DNA of 14,052 nucleotides. It comes from an uncultured Bacilli bacterium (GTDB taxonomy: Bacteria; Bacillota_I; Bacilli_A; RF39; UBA660). The notes under the pieces are model-generated. The model was not told where the DNA came from and searched no databases. It saw only the letters and a list, made by a program, of their open reading frames with translations. Below are positions 1 through 6,004 of the stretch, in pieces (within the stretch, counting starts at the first letter, position 1; every line of letters starts with the position of its first letter). The DNA is taken from positions 1-14,052 of the forward strand of contig CALVQP010000032.1 of the NCBI GenBank assembly GCA_944358225.1. Direction: 5' to 3'. The position numbers and the translations under genes were made by a program.

Positions 1-29
1 CTCTGCTCTACCGACTGAGCTATGAAGCC
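1..29 (-). tRNA. Partial tRNA, probably tRNA-Phe (5' half only)
   Basis: The reverse complement begins GGCTTCATAGCTCAGTCGG and continues through the D-arm (TAGCTCAG...GTAGAGC) into the first bases of the anticodon stem, where the window stops. The acceptor sequence GGCTTCA and D-arm resemble Firmicutes tRNA-Phe, but the anticodon is outside the window, so the amino acid is a guess. It is the downstream member of the leftward Ser-fMet-Asp cluster, 3 bp from the end of tRNA-Asp. Confidence 0.75.
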
Positions 30-32
30 AAA

Positions 33-108
33 TGGCGGTTCCGACGGGAATTGAACCCGCGATCTTCTGCGTGACAGGCAGACGTGATAACCGCTACACT
101 ACGGAACC
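33..108 (-). tRNA. tRNA-Asp (GTC)
   Basis: This is a full 76-nt cloverleaf with acceptor GGTTCCG paired to CGGAACC, discriminator G and an encoded CCA. The anticodon loop is CTGTCAC, giving GTC, and the T-arm is GCGGGTTCAATTCCCGT. It lies between tRNA-fMet and the partial tRNA in one leftward transcript. Confidence 0.97.
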
Positions 109-112
109 AAAA

Positions 113-189
<77 letters not shown>

Positions 190-204
190 ATAACAATAAA
201 CAAA

Positions 205-297
205 TGGCGGAGGAAAAGGGATTCGAACCCCTGCGCCGCTCACACGACCTCCCGGTTTTCAAGACCGGTCCCTTCAACCAGACTTGGGTATTCCTCC
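205..297 (-). tRNA. tRNA-Ser (TGA)
   Basis: This is a class II tRNA of 93 nt with the long variable arm typical of Ser. The acceptor GGAGGAA pairs with TTCCTCC, the discriminator is G and CCA is encoded. The anticodon loop CTTGAAA gives TGA. It is the first gene of the leftward tRNA cluster and is preceded by a good promoter at 322-351. Confidence 0.97.
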
Positions 298-321
298 GTA
301 TTGTTTTTCAACAACAAGAAG

Positions 322-351
322 ATTATATCATATAGTTTTTTTAAAAGTCAA
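322..351 (-). promoter_or_regulatory. Promoter of the Ser-fMet-Asp tRNA cluster
   Basis: On the minus strand TTGACT (346-351) and TATAAT (322-327) are separated by 18 bp, and TG precedes the -10 with one base between (TGATATAAT, extended -10). The predicted start near 315 lies about 18 nt upstream of tRNA-Ser. The rest of the 298-485 gap is AT-rich and shows no gene. Confidence 0.8.
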
Positions 352-431
352 TTCAATTAGTAAATTTTTTTGTTTATAACCTATAATTTTTGCTTTTAAA
401 GTCTTTTTTGTTAAAAAAAGCAAAGAATTAC

Positions 432-460
432 TTGAAAATAACTAATAGATGCGTTATACT
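432..460 (+). promoter_or_regulatory. Promoter of tRNA-Leu
   Basis: TTGAAA at 432-437 and TATACT at 455-460 are separated by exactly 17 bp, which is a strong sigma-A-type match. The predicted start near 467 is about 19 nt upstream of the tRNA-Leu 5' end. It diverges from the promoter at 322-351. Confidence 0.8.
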
Positions 461-485
461 TTAATAGTCTTGTAAAAGATTTATT

Positions 486-574
486 GCCCAAGTGGCGGAA
501 TAGGTAGACGCACAGGACTTAAAATCCTGCGAGATTTAAACCTCGTGCCGGTTCAAGTCCGGCCTTGGGCACCA
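486..574 (+). tRNA. tRNA-Leu (TAA)
   Basis: This is a class II tRNA of 89 nt with acceptor GCCCAAG/CTTGGGC, discriminator A and an encoded CCA. The anticodon loop CTTAAAA gives TAA. It is the only rightward tRNA in the window and forms its own transcription unit between a promoter at 432-460 and a terminator at 587-611. Confidence 0.97.
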
Positions 575-586
575 TAGTTGAATTTT

Positions 587-611
587 AAAAGTCTCATTGC
601 TGAGACTTTTT
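587..611 (+). terminator. Terminator of tRNA-Leu, probably bidirectional
   Basis: The stem AAAAGTCTCA (587-596) pairs with TGAGACTTTT (601-610) around a TTGC loop and is followed by a T run. The structure is nearly symmetrical, so it can also terminate the convergent spoIVB-like gene, whose stop is about 10 bp away. Confidence 0.8.
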
Positions 612-621
612 TATTTTGAGG

Positions 622-1605
622 CTATTCCTCCCCGGCCTCTAACATGGTAGTTATAAATATTCCTATTCCTGTTGTAGGATTTGACACTATGACATGAGTT
701 ACTCCACCGATAATTTTATCACCCTGAATTATTGGCGAACCACTCATTCCTTGAACGACGCCGCCAGTTTTTTTCAATAATTTCTCATCAGTTACTTCAA
801 AATAGATATTTTTAGTATCACTATTTTTTTCTATCTTAGTAATATTAATTTTAAATTTTTCGATTTTTTCTTCATTTAAAACCGTATAAATATATGCTTC
901 TCCTAACTCTATTTCATCAGCTTGAGCAACTTTCAGTTTTTCTTTGTTAGGAATATCCGTAATATATTTTCCAAAAATCCCATACTGCGTATTTTTCAAG
1001 ATAGTTCCAAATTTTTGTTCAAAATCAAGTTTAGCATTTTTCCCACCTGGATTCCCATTAGAACTACGGTCGATGCTGGTTACATAACTTCTAAAAATCA
1101 TTCCACTTTTGACTTCAACTGTTACATTAGAATTACTCTCGGCTACTTGGTGTCCTAAAGCCCCATATATATTAGTTTCAGGATCTATATAAGTTAGAGT
1201 TCCTATACCAGTAATATTATCTTTGACATATAATCCTGTTTTATAAATACCATCTACAACAATAAGCTCTAAATCAATCTTTTTTTCCTTTTTATCCCTT
1301 AATACCGTTAGTTTTACGTGATTAGACTCTTTTTGTTTATCAATTGATTCAATTAAATCTTTCGTGGTCGATACCAGAGTATCTCCTACTTTAATTATTT
1401 GATCTCCTACTTTTATATCAGGATTACCTTTATTTAATTTACCATTTATTTTATAAAAACCTATAACAATTATTCCTTCACTATTAATTTCAATACCTAC
1501 ATTTTCACCACCGGGTATTATATAATCTGAATATGCCATAACACTGCACGGAAAAAGAAATACTGTCATTAATACAAATACAAATTGCTTAAATTTTCCC
1601 TTCAT
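622..1605 (-). CDS. spoIVB: SpoIVB-type S55 peptidase with PDZ domain
   Basis: This 327-aa protein resembles SpoIVB, the serine protease that in spore formers is secreted from the forespore and triggers pro-sigma-K processing through SpoIVFA. An N-terminal signal or anchor (about 5-24, hydrophobic and ending SVMA) is followed by a PDZ-like region (about 35-115, with DIKVGDQIIKVG). The S55 domain follows, with GIGTLTYIDPETN (133-145), GALGHQV (His152), Asp273, and GMSGSP with Ser288. The Asp-Ser spacing of 15 equals that of the B. subtilis pair as I recall it, so the triad looks intact. It is shorter than the roughly 425-aa Bacillus protein. The start is ATG with the weak upstream element GGATGTG. 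No sigma-G promoter was recognised. The family call is firm. A role in sporulation here is inference, because no partner gene is in view. Confidence 0.9.
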   Translation of the reverse strand: MKGKFKQFVFVLMTVFLFPCSVMAYSDYIIPGGENVGIEINSEGIIVIGFYKINGKLNKGNPDIKVGDQIIKVGDTLVSTTKDLIESIDKQKESNHVKLTVLRDKKEKKIDLELIVVDGIYKTGLYVKDNITGIGTLTYIDPETNIYGALGHQVAESNSNVTVEVKSGMIFRSYVTSIDRSSNGNPGGKNAKLDFEQKFGTILKNTQYGIFGKYITDIPNKEKLKVAQADEIELGEAYIYTVLNEEKIEKFKINITKIEKNSDTKNIYFEVTDEKLLKKTGGVVQGMSGSPIIQGDKIIGGVTHVIVSNPTTGIGIFITTMLEAGEE

Positions 1606-1674
1606 AATATCACATCCAATATTATTTTTACCTTTTTTTAGAAATTAATTAGTCCAATTATTTCCAGAACAAAG

Positions 1675-1696
1675 GAAACAAAATAAATTTTGTTTC
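1675..1696. repeat. Perfect 9-bp inverted repeat
   Basis: GAAACAAAA (1675-1683) and TTTTGTTTC (1688-1696) flank a TAAA loop. It lies between the TnpB remnant and the spoIVB-like gene, and no T run follows it on either strand, so it is not an obvious terminator. It may be a relic of a transposon end or chance in AT-rich DNA. Otherwise 1606-1723 shows no gene. Confidence 0.6.
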
Positions 1697-1744
1697 GCTT
1701 CTTCTTGCTTTCTTTAAGGCTTCCTACTTCTCAGATTGAGTATC

Positions 1745-2005
1745 TCATTCTCTATTTACTAATAGACTGCATAGGTTGGAAAAGCTGGCATCTAAGATAT
1801 ATTTGGCTAACATTTTATTTTTACTCATTTGTTTTACTTTTAAGTTTTCTGTTATAATATTATCATTTTCTAAAACAATCTAATTTGCTATCTTATTTAA
1901 ATAATTTTTTATGTTCTTTATCTTTTCATATAATCCTGCTATTTTTAATTTTGTTTTGTTATAATTTTTTCCATCTTTAGACCTTCCTTTTTGCATTCTA
2001 CTATC
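1745..2005 (-). pseudogene. Decayed TnpB (IS200/IS605 OrfB) transposase fragment
   Basis: One minus-strand frame gives about 85 residues typical of the middle of TnpB-family proteins. They begin SRMQKGRSKDGKNYNKTKLK, continue through IAGLYEKIKN, then LENDNIITENLKVKQMSKNK and LAKYILDASFSNL. These match the family's basic 'GSKNYxKxKxKIAKLHEKI', 'ENDxIxxEDLxVKxM' and 'LAKxIxDASWS' stretches. The frame is broken by TAA (2006-2008), TAG (1880-1882) and TGA (1745-1747). The N-terminal two-thirds and the zinc-ribbon C-terminus are missing or unrecognisable, so it is a dead remnant of about a quarter of the gene. It fills most of the gap between xseB and spoIVB. Confidence 0.8.
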
Positions 2006-2028
2006 TTAGTTTAATTTTATTAAAACAA

Positions 2029-2062
2029 AAAAGTAAACACATCTTTTTTTGTGTCTACTTTT
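2029..2062 (-). terminator. Terminator of the nusB-xseA-xseB operon
   Basis: On the minus strand AAAAGTAGACAC pairs with GTGTTTACTTTT (12 bp including one G-U) around a 10-nt A-rich loop, about 17 bp after the xseB stop. The 3' arm ends in a T run. Confidence 0.75.
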
Positions 2063-2078
2063 ATCTTACAACTTCAAT

Positions 2079-2294
2079 TTAACTTTCTATTTCAAAATCT
2101 TCTAATTCTCCATTTTCTTTAAGTATTTTATTAACTTCATTTGTCGCATTGGTTAACTTGTCGCCACAAATTTTAGCTAATTTCATTGCTTCACTGTACT
2201 TTTGAATTGATTTTTCTAAGTCAACATTCCCTTGCTCTAATTCTTTAATAATCACTTCTAATTCTTGTAAGGATTCTTCAAAAGTTTTCTCCAT
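2079..2294 (-). CDS. xseB: Exodeoxyribonuclease VII small subunit
   Basis: This is a small acidic helical protein of 71 aa, of normal size for XseB. It carries the family signature at its start (KTFEESLQELEVIIKELEQG, then DLEKSIQKYSEAMKLAKIC). XseB subunits bind the long helices of XseA to form exonuclease VII, which degrades single-stranded DNA to oligonucleotides. I chose ATG at 2294 over the in-frame GTG at 2303. The sequence AAAGGTGA lies 5 bases upstream of the ATG as a ribosome site but overlaps the GTG. With this start the ATG follows the xseA stop by one base, so translational coupling is likely. Confidence 0.95.
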   Translation of the reverse strand: MEKTFEESLQELEVIIKELEQGNVDLEKSIQKYSEAMKLAKICGDKLTNATNEVNKILKENGELEDFEIES

Positions 2295-2295
2295 A

Positions 2296-3561
2296 TTATT
2301 CACCTTTACTTTCTACTTTTGCTATCAAACTGCCTTGAGACATAGTTATAGATATTTTATCATTAATTTCGATATCTTGAACATTTTTTATAATTTTATC
2401 GTCCTTTTTGACGACTGAAAAACCTTTATTTAATATTTCTAATGGATTTAATAATAAAGCTTTGTTAACTAACATTTCATATTCATATTTTTTCTTCTCA
2501 TAAATGTTATGGGGATTAGTAAATATGTATTTTTGTTTAATGCTAGATAGTTTTTGAATAGCTTGTTCTAATTTATTTTTTATAAAATTATTTAATGTCG
2601 TTATATAATTATCTAGTTTTTGTTCTTTTATTTCATAAACAGCAAGAGGATTTTTTAAAGCATAAGAATCTTTAAGACTATCTAAACGGCTTTGATAATT
2701 TTTTATTTTATTATTAATATGTTCATTTAACCGAATTTCATATTGTTTAATTAATGTTTGTAAGTCCATCAGATTTGGAACAGCCATCTCAGCTGCTCCT
2801 GTTGGTGTTGGGGCTCTTAAATCAGCCACGTAATCAGCGATAGTAAAATCCGGCTCATGTCCTACAGCTGATATTATTGGTATTTTTGAATCGTAAATAG
2901 CTCTTGCTACACACTCTTCATTAAATGCCCACAAATCTTCGATGCTACCGCCACCGCGCCCACAAATTATTAAATCTAAATCATAGTTTTGCGCAGTTTG
3001 AATTTGTTTGACGATATTATCTTTAGCCAGTTCTCCTTGAACTAATGTTGGAAAAAGGATTGTTTGAGCAATAGGATATCGCCTTTTAATTGTGCTGATA
3101 ATATCTCTTACAGCTGCTCCTGTTGGGGCTGTTATAATACCTATTTTCTTAGGATACTTAGGAATAGGTTTTTTCAACTTTTCATCAAATAAGCCTTCTG
3201 ATTCTAATTTTTTCTTTAATTTTTCGTACTCAAGATAAAGATTTCCCACTCCATCTTCACGCATGGCATCCACATACACTTGATATGCTCCGCTTGGCTC
3301 ATAAACACTTATTCTTCCTTCAACTAAAACATTCATACCATCCTCAGGCGTAAATTTTAAAGAAGACGCGTGAGATGCAAACATAACGGCATTAATGCGA
3401 CTATTTTCATCTTTAAGTGTAAAGTATAAATGACCTCGGGAATGTCCTTTATAATTGGAAATTTCGCCTTTTAAATAAACTTTTTGCAAAAACGGTTGGA
3501 CATCTAGAACATTCTTGATAGCTTTATTGATTAAGCTGATTGTTACATATTTAGGTTCCAT
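2296..3561 (-). CDS. xseA: Exodeoxyribonuclease VII large subunit
   Basis: This 421-aa protein is the catalytic subunit of exonuclease VII. An N-terminal OB-fold region (about 1-100, with GEISNYKGHSRGHLYFTLKD at 32-51) binds single-stranded DNA. The catalytic domain (about 130-310) has GIITAPTGAAVRDI at 141-154, GRGGGSIEDLWAFN at 201-214, and SAVGHEPDFTIADYVADLRA at 231-250, followed by PTPTGAAE. A long helical segment follows (about 265-375) that carries the small subunits, then a C-terminal segment ending near LNKGFSVV. The length is about normal for the family. An AGAGG ribosome site precedes the ATG. It lies between nusB and xseB with short gaps, in the order known from Bacillus but without folD. 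Confidence 0.97.
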   Translation of the reverse strand: MEPKYVTISLINKAIKNVLDVQPFLQKVYLKGEISNYKGHSRGHLYFTLKDENSRINAVMFASHASSLKFTPEDGMNVLVEGRISVYEPSGAYQVYVDAMREDGVGNLYLEYEKLKKKLESEGLFDEKLKKPIPKYPKKIGIITAPTGAAVRDIISTIKRRYPIAQTILFPTLVQGELAKDNIVKQIQTAQNYDLDLIICGRGGGSIEDLWAFNEECVARAIYDSKIPIISAVGHEPDFTIADYVADLRAPTPTGAAEMAVPNLMDLQTLIKQYEIRLNEHINNKIKNYQSRLDSLKDSYALKNPLAVYEIKEQKLDNYITTLNNFIKNKLEQAIQKLSSIKQKYIFTNPHNIYEKKKYEYEMLVNKALLLNPLEILNKGFSVVKKDDKIIKNVQDIEINDKISITMSQGSLIAKVESKGE

Positions 3562-3599
3562 AATCTACCTCTTTTCTTTATATAAGAACTATTAAGCAA

Positions 3600-3995
3600 T
3601 CAAGAGTTGATTTTTTTATCTAACACGGCATTAATTATTTTACGAACATTATCATCGCTATACTTTTTAGCCAACTCAATTGCTTCATTGATAACTACTA
3701 TTTGGGGAGTATCAGTATTATTTAATTCATATAAAGCCATTCTTAAAATAGATGCTCCCGTTTTATCGATGCGATCAATGGTCCAGTCTTTCATGAAGCT
3801 ATTAGCTTCATGATCTAAACTTTCTAGTTGAGTTACTACACCATATACTAAGTCTTTAACAAAATCATTTTCTACTTCTATATTGTCCCTAATAACTTTT
3901 TCAATATCATAATCAACACTATATTTTCTTAAAATTTCTATTTGGTATAAAATAATCATTGTTTTTTCTCTTAATTCACTTCTAGTTAAAGCCAT
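3600..3995 (-). CDS. nusB: Transcription antitermination factor NusB
   Basis: The 131-aa form begins MALTRSELREK, the usual NusB N-terminus with a basic patch that binds boxA RNA. NusB with NusE (S10) helps RNA polymerase read through rRNA operons. The conserved helical core is visible in KDLVYGVV, then WTIDRIDKTGASILRMALYE, and TPQIVVINEAIELAKKYS near the C-terminus. The start is uncertain. In-frame ATG at 4049 and TTG at 4010 would add 18 or 5 residues. The ATG at 4049 lies only 17 bp from a -10 element, so its transcript would be nearly leaderless. The purine-rich site AAGGTGA (4021-4027) is too far from 3995 unless the hairpin at 4002-4019 folds. TGA is used as stop. It is the first gene of the nusB-xseA-xseB unit. 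Confidence 0.9.
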   Translation of the reverse strand: MALTRSELREKTMIILYQIEILRKYSVDYDIEKVIRDNIEVENDFVKDLVYGVVTQLESLDHEANSFMKDWTIDRIDKTGASILRMALYELNNTDTPQIVVINEAIELAKKYSDDNVRKIINAVLDKKINS

Positions 3996-4001
3996 TTTAG
4001 T

Positions 4002-4019
4002 GTTAAGCAAAAGCTTAAC
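4002..4019 (-). promoter_or_regulatory. Hairpin between ribosome site and start of nusB
   Basis: On the minus strand GTTAAGC-TTTT-GCTTAAC is a perfect 7-bp stem with a tetraloop. It sits between AAGGTGA (4021-4027) and the family-consistent ATG at 3995. If folded it would bring the two to about 10 nt apart. It also contains the alternative TTG start at 4008-4010. Confidence 0.45.
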
Positions 4020-4065
4020 TTCACCTTCTTTCTTGTCATAATAAATCATAATTTTTCACGATAAA

Positions 4066-4074
4066 ATTATATCA
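4066..4074 (-). promoter_or_regulatory. Extended -10 element, proximal nusB promoter
   Basis: TGATATAAT lies on the minus strand with no convincing -35. The predicted start is near 4059. The element sits in a repeat (ATGATATAATTTT) shared with the one 37 bp upstream. Confidence 0.5.
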
Positions 4075-4102
4075 TTTAACTTTTTATAATAAATCTATAA
4101 AA

Positions 4103-4111
4103 ATTATATCA
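4103..4111 (-). promoter_or_regulatory. Extended -10 element, middle nusB promoter
   Basis: This is a second TGATATAAT on the minus strand, inside the same ATGATATAATTTT repeat. No good -35 is visible at 16-18 bp. Confidence 0.45.
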
Positions 4112-4209
4112 TACATTTTTTATTTTGACTCATAATAGATAAATATTTACGTTGAAAAATACTTAAAAAAACTAAATATGAACTTCCTTAGAATAATATC
4201 TATTTATAA

Positions 4210-4218
4210 ATTATAGCA
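4210..4218 (-). promoter_or_regulatory. Extended -10 element just after the alaS terminator
   Basis: TGCTATAAT on the minus strand lies 4 bp beyond the alaS terminator. It could give a nusB leader of about 200 nt. The 4050-4247 gap holds these promoter-like elements and no recognisable gene. Confidence 0.4.
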
Positions 4219-4221
4219 CTT

Positions 4222-4249
4222 AAAAATCCCTATTAATTAAGGGATTTTT
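4222..4249 (-). terminator. Terminator of the AI-2E/alaS operon
   Basis: AAAAATCCCT pairs with AGGGATTTTT (10 bp) around an 8-nt loop on the minus strand. It starts within the alaS stop codon, which indicates that the short alaS reading frame ends here naturally. Confidence 0.8.
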
Positions 4250-6002
4250 ATTTTTCAATTAAAACTGCTTTTATTCTTCTTACACCAGCTGAAGATGCTT
4301 CCTCTTTTTTTATCTTAAAAACACCCAATTCTTTTGTGTTTTTGACATGAGGTCCACCACATAGTTCTTTAGACACATCGCCTATACTATAAACAGTTAC
4401 TATATCAGGATATTTTTCAGGAAACATACATTCGGCATTTGAAGCTAAAGCTACTTCTTTAGGCATTTCTTCTTTGTTTACTTTTAAGCCTTGTTCAATC
4501 CAATCATTTACCAATTTTTCAATTTTGTTTTTTTCTTCTTCGGTTAATTTATGATCGCAAGAGAAATCAAAACGCATACGTTCTTTGGTTATGTTGCTAC
4601 CCTTTTGATGAACGTCTTCGTTAACTACTCTTTTTAAAGCAGCATTTAATAGATGAGTCGCTGTATGATATTTTATTTCAATTTCTGAATTACCAGCTAA
4701 GCCTCCTTTGAATTTTTCTGAAGAATTATTACGAGAAAGTTCTTGATGAGCTTTGAATTTCTCATAAAAGCCGTCAATATCAACTTTGATATGTTTTTCT
4801 GAAGCTAACTCTTCAGTTAATTCAATAGGAAATCCATAAGTGTCGTATAATTTAAAAGCTAAATCTTTGTTTATAGTATCTTCTTCTATTTTGGAAACTA
4901 TTTTTTCGAATTCTTTTAAACCTTTTTCTAAAGTTTTATTAAATCTAGTTTTTTCCTCTTTTAAAACTTCATATACAATTTTTTCGTTTTTAGAAAGTTC
5001 TTTATAATATTTTTGATATTTACTAATAATTACTTTGGCAATCCTCTTTTCCCAATTACTTGAAATATCAATATTCAATTTTTTGGCGTGACGAATTGCC
5101 CGTCTAATTAATCTTCTTAAAATGTATCCTTGATCGGTGTTGCTTGGTTTAATTCCAGCATCATCAGCACTTATAAAACAGGCGGTTCGAATATGATCAG
5201 CAATAATTCGCATACTTTTTTCATTACCACTATACGGAAGGGAGCTTATGTCACTAATTTCGGCAATTACATCTTTCCAAATAGATGATAAATAATTATC
5301 ATTCACACCTTCTAAAACAGCAGCAATTCTTTCTAATCCCATACCTGTATCGACATTTTTTTGTGGAAGATTAGTAATATTTCCTTTTTCATCTTTGTTG
5401 TATTGCATAAATACATTATTCCAAATCTCTACCCATCTTTCATCTTCTGGGTCAAACACTTCAGGAATTTCATCATCGCTGCGCCAATAAAATATTTCTG
5501 TATCTGTGCCACAAGGACCAACTTCTCCAGCAATCCAAAAATTATCTTTACTAGTTTTGGCTATTTTATTTTTATCAATTCCCATACTTAACCAAATTTC
5601 TAAGGATTCGGTATCTTCTGGTAAAATTCCATTTCCCGCAAAAATAGTTACTGCTAAACGTTCTTGAGGAATATTTAAATATTTAGTTAAAAATTCATAA
5701 CTATATGCAATGCTTTCTTCTTTAAAGTAATCTCCTAAACTCCAATTGCCTAACATTTCAAAAAAAGTGTGATGAGTAGTATCCCCTACTTCTTCTAAAT
5801 CATTAGTTCGAATACACTTTTGAGCATTCACTAATCTTTTCCCACAAGGATGAGGTTCCCCCTTTAAATATGGTACTAAAGGTTGCATTCCAGCCGTATT
5901 AAATAAAACCGATGGATCATTTTCTGGAATTACGGGAGCACTTGGTATTTCTTTATGTCCTTTTTTCACAAAATAATCTATATACAATTCTTTAATATTC
6001 AT
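4248..6002 (-). CDS. alaS: Alanine--tRNA ligase, short form lacking the C-Ala domain
   Basis: This class II synthetase charges tRNA-Ala. At 584 aa it is far shorter than the usual roughly 875. The catalytic core is intact: FNTAGMQPL (34-42), TFFEMLGNWSLGDYFKEE (79-96), GPCGTDTEIFYW (162-173), and NVDTGMGLER (216-225). The tRNA-recognition helices follow, with QGYILRRLIRRAIRH (291-305). The editing domain has its zinc ligands, HTATH (His446, His450) and CGGPH (Cys548, His552). Two parts are missing. The roughly 90-residue beta-barrel that normally precedes HxxxH is reduced to a short FKGGLAGNSE linker, and the protein ends right after AGVRRIKAV without the C-Ala oligomerisation domain. It starts 2 bp after the AI-2E gene stop with only a weak GAAG site, so coupling is likely. 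No T-box leader is seen. Confidence 0.96.
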   Translation of the reverse strand: MNIKELYIDYFVKKGHKEIPSAPVIPENDPSVLFNTAGMQPLVPYLKGEPHPCGKRLVNAQKCIRTNDLEEVGDTTHHTFFEMLGNWSLGDYFKEESIAYSYEFLTKYLNIPQERLAVTIFAGNGILPEDTESLEIWLSMGIDKNKIAKTSKDNFWIAGEVGPCGTDTEIFYWRSDDEIPEVFDPEDERWVEIWNNVFMQYNKDEKGNITNLPQKNVDTGMGLERIAAVLEGVNDNYLSSIWKDVIAEISDISSLPYSGNEKSMRIIADHIRTACFISADDAGIKPSNTDQGYILRRLIRRAIRHAKKLNIDISSNWEKRIAKVIISKYQKYYKELSKNEKIVYEVLKEEKTRFNKTLEKGLKEFEKIVSKIEEDTINKDLAFKLYDTYGFPIELTEELASEKHIKVDIDGFYEKFKAHQELSRNNSSEKFKGGLAGNSEIEIKYHTATHLLNAALKRVVNEDVHQKGSNITKERMRFDFSCDHKLTEEEKNKIEKLVNDWIEQGLKVNKEEMPKEVALASNAECMFPEKYPDIVTVYSIGDVSKELCGGPHVKNTKELGVFKIKKEEASSAGVRRIKAVLIEK

Positions 6003-6004
6003 TT

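Noticed and set aside
922..1158. A rightward open frame opposite spoIVB, and similar frames opposite nusB, alaS, the AI-2E gene and the SPFH gene
   Set aside because: They are antisense to well-supported genes, have no ribosome sites and encode composition-biased, unrecognisable peptides.
1745..2005. A recoded stop or alternative genetic code that would keep the TnpB fragment open
   Set aside because: TAA, TAG and TGA all interrupt it, flanking domains are missing, and nusB ends at TGA in the expected place.
4050..4247. A T-box or other riboswitch for alaS or nusB
   Set aside because: The region lies downstream of alaS and shows no T-box sequence or specifier structure. The 2-bp gap before alaS leaves no room for a leader.
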